The position numbers and the translations under genes are program-made. Shown here in pieces: positions 37,928 to 48,061 of a stretch of 64,000 nucleotides of DNA (position 1 is its first letter; each line of letters opens with the position of its first letter). Below the pieces are notes generated by a model. It saw nothing but the letters and a program-made list of their open reading frames with translations. It did not search any database and was not told where the DNA came from. The stretch comes from Albifimbria verrucaria. Taxonomy: Eukaryota > Ascomycota > Sordariomycetes > Hypocreales > Stachybotryaceae. The stretch lies in contig JAHREC010000013.1 of NCBI GenBank assembly GCA_020081605.1, positions 5,084,001-5,148,000 of the forward strand, read 5' to 3'.

Positions 37928-40900
37928 TTAAGGGGTAGCCTTGCTCATACTGATGAGCCGCTTTACTCCAACCTATGTCTTGGTTAGCATTTTGTTCTGA
38001 TCAGCCATAGTCCAGGGGTCATCTTACCATCCAGTTACCACACTCCTCAGTCTTGTCGCGCTGAATCTCGAGCTGCAGTCGCTGTGCAGTAGTGTAGTCC
38101 TTAGCTTGGATGGCATCCGCGAGCTGAGACAGCTGCTCGATCGTGGCAGGTTGAACAAGTTCTTCGTTGTTAAGATGATCGAAGAGCAGGTTGAGACGCT
38201 TTTCAGTATCCCTCACTTGAGGAGTGAAGGTAGCAGGGGCTCGGGAAGCAACGCGGTGCATGTCTTCGTTAAGAATGTCAACCAATCGCTGAGCGTTTGC
38301 CGGAATGTGTGATCTGTCACCGGGTGGGTGCCTTGCCCTGGGCGGCGCCGCAGCAGCGGCCGCTGGCGGTGGTGTCTGTTGGGGGCGCCGAAGGCGGGGG
38401 CCGCTCGGCCCATCGGTGGTGGGGCTGTTGGCATACCCTGGGGAGGACCTTGAGGCGGAGCCTGGGCTGGCGCTGACGGCTGAGGGCGTAGGGCGAAGGA
38501 GCATACTGATGCGGTGTTGACTGCTGTGGAGGAGCGCCATACATGTTCGCCGCGGGTGGTCGGCTAATGGGTGGTGGTGCCATGGACGAAGCGGGCGGGA
38601 GATTTGCTTGGGGCTGAGGGGCAGGGACAGGAGTGTACCTGTTGGATGGCGGGGCACCGGTTGGAGGAGCGTTGTAAGGCGAAGCGGTTCGTGGGACGAC
38701 ACCCGGAAGGGGAGAAGGGTGGCGCCAGGCTGGGGAGGTGGAGGCGCATACTGGTTGGCAGCAGTGGAAGGAGGACGAGGTGGACCAGCGAAGGATTGGG
38801 GAGGACCCTGAGCAAGACCGTGAGGAGGAGCGGCTAGGGGTGACTGCATGCGAGGAGGAGCACCCCTTAGGAGGTGGAGGAGGGGTTGATCCAGCAGCTT
38901 GTCCGTAGGCGTTTGGCGGAGGAGGAATCGAAGCACCCTGCTGCCCTGGGAAGGGTGAAGTAATGGGCGCTACGCTAGGAGTAGACTTTCGAGGAGGTGC
39001 CTTGTTAATGACAGGGACATCGTTCCAGTTCTCCATGTTCTTCACCTTAGCAGCGGGCGTCATAGAGGGTGTCTGGGACCTGGGGGACCACCCATAGGGA
39101 GGGGAACCACACCCCGGTATAGGCGGGCTGGGCCTGTGGTTGATAACCGTGAGAGGGTTGGTATCCCTGGCTTGGCTGGTACGGATTGGTGGGTGGCGCA
39201 TACTGTTGCTGAAGACCCGGGTTGGGGGTCTGGTTGAAGCCAGGGTAAGGGGCGGGGTTGGCACCACAGGCGCAGGCTGGGGAGGTTGATAACCCGGAAG
39301 TGGCTGCACCGGCTGCGTCCTGCTCGGGGCACGGTTGACCGGTGCCGTCTGCCTGGCGGCCGTCTTGGGAGCAGCCTTCTGCGTGGCCAGTCTGACACGG
39401 TTCCTGGCAATCTCCGCCGCGGGATAGCTGACGGGAAGCAGATCCAGGTACTGCTGGGCTACGGCCAGTTGGCCCTGTCCAGCCAGGATGTCGGCGTACT
39501 CTGTGTACTTGTCGTAAAGCGAGGCCAGTTTCCATCCAGAGCTGAGATCCTTCTCGCTGTCTTGGAACTTGGTGACGTGACGGAAGATGGTCACCTTCTC
39601 GATGAAGTCTTGCAGTGAGCGAGCATGGACAGAGAAGGTCGAGTCGTCAGATGGCTGCTTCATGCCTGCCTGCTCCGCCTCCTGAAGCTCGGCTGCCCAG
39701 ATAGTAACTACCTTCTCAAGCTTGGAGCCAACTAGGTAGCAGAAAGAAGCATCCTTTCTCGAGCCTTGCTCATTGATGCGGTCACCCAGGGCCTCGCAAA
39801 GGTCTGGGAATTCGGTAGGGCTAGAGAACGTGCAAATAACGGCCATGGTCTCCTTCCAGTTCTCAAGATCCGCGTTGTAGACAACGTCCCAAAGGTTCTT
39901 CGCAATAACTGAGCCAAGCAGGCGCATGTAGCTCGGCACACCATTCTTCTGGGCAATGTAGGCGGACTGGACCTTGTCGACGAGCTCTTGGCCCCCACAG
40001 TTGGCAATTAGGAAAGCATCTGCCATGCGACCCTCCTTCAGACAGATATCGGTCGCCTTGGCGAAGTCACCCAATAGGAGAGCCCTGGTGACGTTCTTCT
40101 CGACAGAAGTGTCACTGTCACTGAACAGGTGGAAGGGGTTGTCTGTCTTCGCTCCCTTGGTTGCGGCAAGGTTGGAAAGGAAATCCTCACCCTCGCCGTC
40201 TCCATCACCACCGCCAAAGAAGTCTGAAACACCCTTCTCCTTCTCTGCAGACTCTTCTGTCGCCTTGGCGGGGCCTCCTCGGCCTCTTCCTCAGCAGCTT
40301 CGGTCGTCTCACCGTTGGTGGTAGCCTCCTCCTTGAGACCCAGGTATTCAATGATCTTCTCGCGCGTATTTTCCGCGACAAGGCTCTCCATAACCTTCCA
40401 GTCCGCCTTCTCTTCCTCTGATTTCGCCTGCTCTATGCGTTCCTCACAAATGGCAGCGACGTTGCCCGACGCAAGCGCATTCTGGAACTTCTCGCTCGCA
40501 GTAGTAACATCGGAATCAGCCGAGAATTGGGAAATAATGATCTGCGATGTCCTCTTCTGACCTGGCTGTGCGGGAGAGGCCTTGAAGACTACGATCTTGC
40601 CTCCAAAACCAAAAGAGGCACCGATGGGGCGCTCGAACCATTTGGGGGCTTTGGCGAGAGACCATGAAGCACCCTGGGGTTGAGTCTGTGCTGCCCGGAA
40701 GAACTCCTCGTCGTCGAGGTTCTTTTCGGCCGCGGTCTGAGAGGTGTCGGGGTTCGTATTCTGCAGAGTCTGGATGGTGATCTTGCCGTCGAAGCTAGCG
40801 GTGGCAGAAAGGTTGGGGTTATGTGGGTTGAAGCGGGTCAAAAGGTCCAGTTCGTCATCTCTGGGAGCTCTCCGGAACGCTCTCCAGTATGAGGGTTCCA

Positions 40901-41804
40901 TACTATGCACTTGTTGTCCTTTCCGGCAGAGAGAAGAAGCTCGCTGTCCTGGGGACACCACGAGAGAGAAAGGATGCCCTGCTCATGGCCCTGGAGTGTC
41001 TTCTCGGGCGCGTTAGAGTTGCGAAGATCCCACAGGAGGATAAGAGGAGAGTTGTCATCGGGGGTAGCGGTAAGCAGTTTAGTGGAGTTGTTGGGATCCC
41101 AGGCGATAGCGCTGACGGGCTTGCGGTTGTTGTTCAGGGTCAAAGATGCCTTCTTGGTCTTCAAATCCCATACAGTGACAAAGCCACCGGTTCCACCGCT
41201 GGCAAGAATGTGTGAGACCTTGCGGTTCCATGCCAGGCACTCGATATCATCCGACCGAGCGGCTGCGTTGCCCAGACGGAAGGGGTTCTCGATGTCGTTG
41301 ACGTCGTAGATGAAGAGCTCACCCTTTGCGCCTGCGGTAGCCAAGATTTGGGGCTTGAGAGGGTTGAACTGCAGGGCCTTGATGGCACCGGTATGTTTCG
41401 TCGTTGTCGAGATCAGGGCATCCGAGGCTCCGGCTTCCAGCTTCTCGGCATCCCACAGGCCAAGGGAGCCGTTTTCCAAGGCACCAGCGATGATTCCTTT
41501 CGGGTGGTCGGCGTCAGATGGACCCCAGGCGAGATCGTAAAACCTATACGGATGTCAGGGGTTGTTTCCACGTATGTTTCTGACAATTGCCGTACCTTGA
41601 TTCTGTGGTAAAGGTGGCAATGGGTTGGAGCTCTAGTCCTTGTTGCTGGTTGTCGACAGACAAATCCCATAGTTCCAGCTTGCTCTCGTCGGAGAAATCA
41701 GCATCAACAGCTCCGGCTCTAGTACCCGTCACAATGAGGGGCTTTCCCGAGCCTGGCGACCAGGCAAAGGTGGCCGTTCGTGGGATCTCGCGAAGGCGCA
41801 CCAT
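37928..41804 (-). CDS. sec31: COPII outer coat protein Sec31
   Basis: Outer-cage subunit of COPII vesicles at ER exit sites, ~1,255 residues. Exons are 41596-41804, 38028-41543 and 37928-37972. The N-terminal WD40 propeller starts [18 protein letters not shown] and includes '[15 protein letters not shown]', '[18 protein letters not shown]', 'LLWDLRN' and '[15 protein letters not shown]'. The helical solenoid follows ('[15 protein letters not shown]', '[18 protein letters not shown]', '[11 protein letters not shown]'), then a long Pro-rich linker for Sec23/24 contact, and a conserved C-terminal helical domain ([19 protein letters not shown]) ending '[18 protein letters not shown]', which fixes the last intron. 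The frame changes near 40840-40843 (one A missing), near 40250 and several times in the Pro-rich part 38300-39300, where the exact protein is uncertain. A divergent RRM gene starts 512 bp away. Confidence 0.94.
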
Positions 41805-42316
41805 GTTGGCGGGGGCAGCTTGAATGAGACCAGTTGAACGGCGTTGGCACGAGATTTCGGAATTGTGGTTGTTTCTAATACGCAATCAGATGCATTGGTT
41901 TGAACCCGAACTGAATGAGACACAGAAGTAAAGTATTCTGCCAGCAGAAAGCACCAACGGCTGAGGTAGAGATCCTATGCCAGCGTGGGCGACTTCAGGT
42001 TGAGGTATGATGCCAGATTGCAGCAGCCCACTTCCCAGAACTCCTGAGCTCCTAACGCCCCCAGCGGTCAGCCTAGCTCCTCCACTGAGGTACCCGTACG
42101 CCCAGGCAGTGCCTAATCCAGCTGCATCACGTGATCCAGACCTGTTAGCTCAATGTACTGGCCCAAGCAATGAGTCCAAACCAGTGAGATCGTTGCGATG
42201 CTTTAAACCTGAAAAGAGCCTATGGAACGGCTTGCCTCGGCTTGAAAGGCCCAAGAAAAAATACCGAGGAGATAGACGGTTTTTTCAACCTCCAGGTCCT
42301 CACATTCACGCCCAAC
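41805..42316. promoter_or_regulatory. Shared divergent promoter sec31 / RRM gene
   Basis: 512 bp between the start codons. It contains the palindrome TCACGTGA at 42127-42134, a bHLH/Cbf1-type E-box, but no other clear element. Confidence 0.5.
42127..42134. promoter_or_regulatory. TCACGTGA palindromic E-box
   Basis: Perfect 8-bp palindrome ~185 bp upstream of the RRM gene start, in the sec31/RRM shared promoter. This is the consensus for Cbf1-like and other bHLH regulators. Function is inferred. Confidence 0.45.
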
Positions 42317-42823
42317 ATGACGGACTCAGCTCGGTGGAAAGCCACAGTCTACGTTGGTGGACTGGCCCCAGTCGTCACCAGTAGCCACATTCACGATGCC
42401 TTCATTCCTTTTGGCGAGATCGTCGAGGTGCAGCTTCCCAAGCCAGATGCGCCAAACTCCACAGAGCCGCATCGAGGATTCGCCTACGTAGAGTACGAGG
42501 ATGTATCTGACGCAAAGGAAGCAATCGACAACATGGATCAGTCAGAGCTCTTTGGAAGGGTCCTCAAAGTTTCACAGGCGAAAGCCCCAAGAGCGCCGAC
42601 GAGGGCTCGGCAGCAAAAAGGCCCTTTGGGAGCAGGTAAGACTTATACACATCCTATGAGGGTTTCAAGGCTGACATGACAATTGCAGGAGGGCTGGCTC
42701 GCAAAGCATGCTGCTGACGACGAGGACGTTTTGGCGGCTTCAGCCAAGGCAGGAGAGGATTCAGTGCCGGATCCTATGCAGGGCTTGGAAGGATTGGATG
42801 TAGCTGGCCCCAAGCCCCAGTAA
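42317..42823 (+). CDS. RRM protein of the PPIE/Cyp33 RRM type, no cyclophilin domain
   Basis: Single-RRM RNA-binding protein of ~150 residues; exons 42317-42635 and 42689-42823. RNP2 is 'ATVYVGGL' and RNP1 'HRGFAYVEY'; the whole block, with 'AFIPFGEIVEVQLP' and 'AIDNMDQSELFGR', resembles the RRM of human PPIE (Cyp33) and its fungal relatives more than generic RRMs. No peptidyl-prolyl isomerase domain follows; instead comes 'LWEQEGWLAKHA' and an acidic tail. The frame before the intron must shift by one base in the AAAAAGG run at 42615-42621 to give Ala-Leu-Trp-Glu-Gln and join exon 2 correctly. ATG 42317 is preferred over the longer frame from 42242, which has no domain content. The role is probably in nuclear RNA or splicing complexes. 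Confidence 0.85.
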
Positions 42824-43040
42824 ATGGTTTTGTTTTGTCTTCATACATTGTATAGCGGCGGCGTTTGGAGAGATGGAATCAAAAAAATTATGTTTGATAG
42901 ACATAGGAAAAGACTTGAGTGATGGACGGTTTCAATAGAGGCCTCTATTCGGTATTCTGCCCCCTGTTCTCATATACAGTGGCCCTCTCCTGCAGCTTTG
43001 CAGCTGTCGATGTTCCCTTTTCCTGCCAGAGCATGCGAGT

Positions 43041-43529
43041 TTAGTGGTGCTCGGCACGACCAGCGGCACCGGTACGCGATAGACGGAGGTTCTTGTCGAC
43101 GATGAACTTGCGGACACTGGCGTAGCCGGCAGCGAAGACGGCGAAGCCAACGACGGCAGCTGTAGACCCGTTAGAACAAAATATACTTCGTCTGCATCAA
43201 GCACTCTGGTGGCGTTACCAAGGGGATCAGCTCAGGTGGAATGTCCTTGAGCTTGCGAAGGCGCTGGGAGATGGTGTGGCCTGTCGAAGAGTTAGAGAAC
43301 CGAGGTGAAATGACGGAAGCGAGCGATGCAGCGGTAGCTGGGTGTTTCCGCGAGAAAATCAATTGGCAAGGGCGGGCCACATACCAGCCTGGTCCTCCTT
43401 CTGCACAACCAAGAGAAGTCAGCTTCGTCACAGACGACGCATGAGGGAAGATGGGTTGGTACTCACGGGAACCGGTCGCAGCATGCGAGCCGTAGGGCGG
43501 AACATCTTGAGAGCAGCGGTGGCACGCAT
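43041..43529 (-). CDS. B12D/NDUFA4 (MLRQ)-like mitochondrial inner-membrane protein
   Basis: Small respiratory-chain protein of ~86 residues in four exons: 43467-43529, 43385-43400 (16 nt), 43219-43280 and 43041-43159. It starts MRATAALKMFRPTARMLRP, a basic presequence, then 'SQRLRKLKDIPPELIPL', one membrane helix (VVGFAVFAAGYASV) and a basic end 'RKFIVDKNLRLSR'. The pattern fits the B12D/NADH-ubiquinone reductase MLRQ-subunit family (NDUFA4 in animals, a complex IV subunit). Exon 3 as written ends in the wrong phase; one more G at the donor (43218-43219) gives Leu-Ala-Ala-Val across the junction. It is divergently paired with COX6B, whose start is 316 bp away. Confidence 0.82.
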
Positions 43530-43844
43530 GGTGAATTGAGTGGAGATGTGCTAGCTAGGTGTCCAGCAGTGGTGGTTCAATGCGAGAATATCGCCAATTG
43601 TGGTAGAAGAGGTGGTTTCTTGAGCCGAGAAGATGAGGTATCTGATGTTGGAGCTCGGTTCCACCCATGTGGGCGTGCCATTGGCTGGTGCAGCCTGAGG
43701 CACACATCCGCTACCCAGAATCGGACCACCTTATTCGACCTGACAAACGTCGACGCATCACATCCAGCAAAACCACCCTTCGAGCTCCAACTCGCCCTTA
43801 CAAACCCCAGAAAACCAATTCCCTTTCCTTCCAATCAATTCATC
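43530..43844. promoter_or_regulatory. Shared divergent promoter, B12D-like / COX6B
   Basis: Only 315 bp between two start codons of respiratory-chain genes, so the regulatory sequence must be shared. No CCAAT box or clear TATA is evident by eye. Confidence 0.5.
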
Positions 43845-44379
43845 ATGTCTGAGGAAAACGGTGAGGAGCTCGTCACCAAGCCCTTCAAGTTTGTGACTGG
43901 TACGTCGATAATCCCTCTCCGAAAAATGGTCTGATGCATGATCCGAGGCTAATCTTTTTGCTAGCTGGTGAGTGATTCCGCAACGACACGATCCCTCGAA
44001 ACGCCTCCCGACCGACTCAATTGCCCCGGGACAAGCTGTGGTCGGCTAACACGCTCTCAATTAGGCACCGACGCCCGCTTCCCTAACACCAACCAGACCA
44101 AGCACTGCTGGCAGAACTACGTTGACTACCACAAGTGCGTCAACATCAAGGGCGAGGATTTCGCTCCTGCAAGCAGGTTTGTCTACCATCATTCAGAACA
44201 GCTGTAGACTTGCGTACTAACTCGTCGCTAGTTCCTCCATGCTTACCGATCACTGTGCCCCTCTGGCTGGACTGCTCGATGGGATGAGCAGCGCGGTAAG
44301 CTTCCCTATGGCGCATTTTGATGAGCAGCACTAACCTGTCGCAGAGGGCGGAAACTTCCCCGTCAAGCTGGATGCTTAG
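43845..44379 (+). CDS. cox12: Cytochrome c oxidase subunit 6B (Cox12)
   Basis: Intermembrane-space subunit of complex IV with the twin-cysteine CHCH fold, ~88-89 residues. Exons are 43845-43899, possibly 43965-43967, then 44065-44176, 44232-44295 and 44345-44379. After the N-terminus ([18 protein letters not shown]) come '[20 protein letters not shown]', '[14 protein letters not shown]', then Cys-Lys-Gln-Phe and '[11 protein letters not shown]', giving Cys-x9-Cys and Cys-x10-Cys. The third Cys is destroyed as written: at 44168 one T is missing, so GCTCCTGCAAG reads out of frame. With it the next splice is in phase. The optional 3-nt exon CTG would add one Ala. The four or five exons are very short. 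The frame and domain leave no doubt about identity. Confidence 0.93.
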
Positions 44380-44729
44380 ACGGTGAGCGGGCAGCTATGG
44401 CTGATACCGATGCTTGTGTATAGATGGGAGTTGAGCAATCACGCTGCAACTGTGCTAGTCCCGAATCTCAATAGACAAAACGCGCACAGCTTGCTGGCTA
44501 TTGGGCACACTGAGACTTCAAACATGCTGTGAACTTGTATCTACGGGAGTGCTGTCGGCCGTACATGGCGTCGTGTTAATAACAGACCTTATTGGTATCA
44601 TTAAAATCTAAACAATAAGAATAGACGCTCCTTTGAACACCCAATGTTTAAACGCTCCAGAACTCCTTGCATAAGACCCATTATATCTGGAGAGCCATAT
44701 CCGACCTTAGAGTCAAGCCGGAAAGCTCT
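44380..44729. other. Convergent intergenic region
   Basis: 350 bp between COX6B and sde2 stop codons. Nothing recognised. Confidence 0.6.
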
Positions 44730-45576
44730 TTAATCCTTCTTCGTATCCTCTTCGTCGGAGCTCATGAACTCATCATCCTCGTCAAAGCCAAAGAACGTTC
44801 TAGCTTTGGCTTTGCCCTTATCGGACTTCTGGTGCTCAGAAGGAGGAGTAGAAGCTTTGAGCTGCTCTTCTCCTCTTCTTCATTACCAGACTGGCTGTCA
44901 CTCCGTTCTGTCGAGCCGGATTCGTGAGATGAGCTGAGTAGGTTGTCCTTGTAGTTACCAGCCTTCATGGCAGCAAGGACAGCATCACGCGTCCTCTCAC
45001 TGCTCTCCTCCTTGTCCTCCACCCACTTTCCATCAAGGCGACCTTTGCCCCCAGACTTGATCTCGGCCTCTCGGGCTTCAGACGTTTGCACAATCTGCTC
45101 CCATCTCTCTCGTCGCTTTTCCTTCTCCTTCTTATCCATTTCTGGCTTGATGGCGAGATATTCGGCCAAAGCCTTCGCCTCGTTGACGGTACGTAATCGT
45201 CGACCATCAAGGTTACGACTTGAGCCGTGATCATCTTGGGTCTTCTTCTTCCGAGATGACATGCGACCACCTGCCGCTCGGAGCTGAGATCCGAAACCAC
45301 CCTTGCCACCACATAGCGGCACAGATAGTCGCAGCGAGAGGAATTCACTGGCTGCCGATGGGAGAAGAGTTGAGATGGGGAGTCAGACTTTTCGGGAAGT
45401 TGTTTGTTCGATAAGGTGGTTAAGATGAGTCTCGAGTCGGTGGCGGGGATTCGTTCCTCGATTAATTCCCTAAGGTCGGAAAGGCTTGTTGACGAAGACA
45501 AGGGAAGTACAAGAGTCGCAGGTAGCCCAAGGCCACCAAAGGTAGATACCAGGACGTTCAGCATATTCGAAGCCAT
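44730..45576 (-). CDS. sde2: Sde2, ubiquitin-fold splicing regulator
   Basis: Single-exon protein of ~282 residues. The N-terminal ~75 residues are the Sde2 ubiquitin-like domain ([53 protein letters not shown]). The Gly-Gly~Lys-Gly-Gly junction is the known processing site at which ubiquitin-specific proteases release the Lys-starting C-terminal part, which enters the spliceosome and aids excision of selected introns. The C-terminal part has '[13 protein letters not shown]', a coiled basic stretch ([14 protein letters not shown]) and an acidic end '[17 protein letters not shown]'. Two single-base deficits (the G run 45377-45380 and the T run 44856-44858) break the frame. ATG 45576 is chosen at the start of the ubiquitin fold. 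It shares a 308-bp promoter with RPS10. Confidence 0.93.
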
Positions 45577-45884
45577 GGTAAGGTAAGGTAGGTTGCTGCT
45601 TTGATCGAGAACTCGACGCCGAGGTTGAGGCGATGCGGAGGCCAAAGGATTATCCTAACCAGCATGGACTTATCTTATCATGTGGCTAGGAAACAAACTG
45701 CGCCACATGGAGTCGCCCACCATCACGTGATATTTCGATCAGGGCTGTGGCAGGTGCACGCCGCCCACGCCCCACCTTGCTCTTTCCTGGTTTCGCCCAC
45801 AAAAAGTTATTACCACTTTCCTTCAAGGCCGACGAACAAAATTGTCACTTCCAACATCGATTCCCGAGCAGCACAACCGCCACG
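45577..45884. promoter_or_regulatory. Shared divergent promoter sde2 / rps10
   Basis: 308 bp between start codons. It carries a TCACGTGA palindrome at 45723-45730, and an AGGTAAGGTAGG stretch at 45578-45595 next to the sde2 start. Confidence 0.5.
45723..45730. promoter_or_regulatory. TCACGTGA palindromic E-box
   Basis: Second perfect TCACGTGA in the window, 155 bp upstream of the ribosomal-protein gene start. Cbf1-type factors bind this word and regulate ribosomal-protein genes in several ascomycetes; the role here is inferred. Confidence 0.5.
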
Positions 45885-46598
45885 ATGTTGATTCCCAAGC
45901 CCGACCGCAAGAAGATCCACGAGGTAGATCTGCTCACCATCAACAGTTTCAAACGAATGCCGTTCGCTGACCAATTCTTCAGTACCTCTTCCGTGAGGGC
46001 GTACTCGTCGCTCAGAAGGACTTCAACCTTCCCAAGCACCCCGACATCGACACCAAGAACCTCTTTGTCATCAAGGCTTGCCAGTCCCTGACTTCCCGCG
46101 GCTATGTCAAGACTCAGTTCTCCTGGCAATACTACTACTACACCCTGACCCCCGAGGGTCTTGACTACCTCCGCGAATGGCTTCACCTCCCCGCCGAGAT
46201 CGTCCCCGCTACCCACATCAAGCAACAGCGATCGCATGCTCCTCCCCGTGGAATGCTCGGTGAGGGCGAGCGTGAGAGACGTCCCTTCGGCCGTGGCCGT
46301 GGCGACCGTGGTGACCGCGGCGAGCGTGAGGGCGGCTACCGCAGGCGTGAGGCTGGTGAGGGCAAGGAGGGTGGTGCTCCGGGCGAGTTTGCTCCTCAGT
46401 TGTGAGTATACGTCGAAATTAATCGCAAACCCGGCGATTCGCAAGGACAAATTACTAACAGATTTCAACAGCCGTGGTGGCTATGGCCGTGGCCGTGGCG
46501 CTCCCCTCTTAAACGAACCAAATTTATCTTACGGTTTTGAAATGTGGAATGCATGGCAGGCAACGACATGTATTCTAAAAAAGGGAGGGCAATTATGA
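45885..46598 (+). CDS. rps10: 40S ribosomal protein S10 (eS10)
   Basis: Small-subunit ribosomal protein. Exons are 45885-45923, 45983-46401 and 46472 onward. It begins [13 protein letters not shown], then after the intron '[20 protein letters not shown]' and '[20 protein letters not shown]', with '[20 protein letters not shown]' completing the winged-helix eS10 fold; the tail is Arg/Gly-rich ([14 protein letters not shown]). Exon 3 continues '[12 protein letters not shown]' and then, as written, runs on for ~28 odd residues to a stop at 46598. Family members normally stop just after this Gly-Arg tail. One C fewer in the run 46503-46506 gives Ala-Pro-Ser-stop at 46512 and 165 residues, which I prefer. 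The GAG-to-TAC junction over the first intron matches the family perfectly. Confidence 0.94.
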
Positions 46599-48061
46599 CC
46601 ATGAGTCCACTCGTGTGACCGGTTGCGTCGGGGACATCGTGGGAGTTCTGGAAGCTAGATCCTCGGAAATCATTTGCATCAGGGTCTTTGTTTTTGCCAT
46701 CAGACGAAAAATAGTCGCTCGGGAATACCTGTGATTACCTACTGTGAACCTTCCAGGACGGCGAAGCTGTTCAATGTGACTGTACCAGAGACGTGTGTGT
46801 TGGAATATGTCCAATTGTGGAGGGTCACTTGGAAACAGGGCAACCTACAGTTCCTCGCCATCAATTGACCTTGCCCGTTACAATGAGGAGCTCCTTGTGC
46901 TGTTTTCGTTATACGCCGCGCTGAACTGGTGCTCTTAACCCAAGCCCTGCCATAACCGCTTTTAACACATTTCCACGCACACACCATCATAGGTACTTGA
47001 CAACAATTTGAATCGCACCTAATACAGCAACCCCAACAAGGGCGGCCAGTGCGCTGTGTTAAACTAAAGCAGCTTGTTCTTTTTATTCCTTGCCGAGAAC
47101 TTAGCAAATCCCCACATATTCCCTCCTCAATGAGCTCACCAAGTCTCGACCGCTTCACCTAATGCAGCCATGTCACTTGTCTTTGTCGCTGCCGAATCAT
47201 AACATAATTCTCTGGAAGTAGACATTTGTGGGTATTCCGATTTTCAACCTGTTAATATACGACTGGTGTGTGGTGTGGGTGATATCTTGTTACATTTCCG
47301 ATATATCCTTCCATTATCAACGACTTACTTGGTCAATGCCATTCACAGAACTAGAACCTTTCCACATGCGTCTGCTTAAACAAGGATAGCCTCGCCAAAT
47401 AAAGAAGATTTGGCGGTGGACATAGATAAGTTGATCCTTGTAAAGCTTCATTCTACAGAACGAGTTGAGATGATAACCAGCCCTGCATGGTTGAAGCTCA
47501 ACGCAATGGAGTTGATGGTGCGCCGCCGATCCGATCTGAAGTCTGCTTAGAACAATTTGCATTGAACAATACATTGGTAGATTTTAACCCAACAAACTAA
47601 TTTGTTGTTCTGCGTTCGCAGACTCAGTCAACTGTTGCGTAGCTGCTTCCGGTAATACGGTATATAGGCTTTCATGGAATGGGGCCCACCATGTCTCGTT
47701 TCCTGGATTCGTCCAGAAACCCGTTGAGATCCCTCAAACCAGGTATCATCACAAGATGGATAGCTTACATTGAAAGCGGTATTAGTAAATAGTTATGTTA
47801 GATGGAGGGTGGGATGTCTTGTGGCTGCAAGTTATGATCAAATAGCAGCCTCCGTGGTTAATAGAGGCCCTTCCCACTCCCCGGACTTCGTATAGAGTCC
47901 AAATCTCCTAAATTCTGTGATTTTGCTGTCACCCAAGTCCAAGGCTTACATTCGGTTGAATATCGTCTCAAGCAAACAGGCCATTCGACAAATCGTTTCT
48001 TTGAATAGCTTACTGCCGCCGTAGCTGGCATTCCACATCTAGCTTAACGACAACATCTACA
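46599..48061. other. Intergenic region without a supported gene
   Basis: 1.46 kb. Frames are short on both strands; no repeat or RNA gene is recognised. The last ~100 bases are the leader of the polyol dehydrogenase. Confidence 0.55.
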
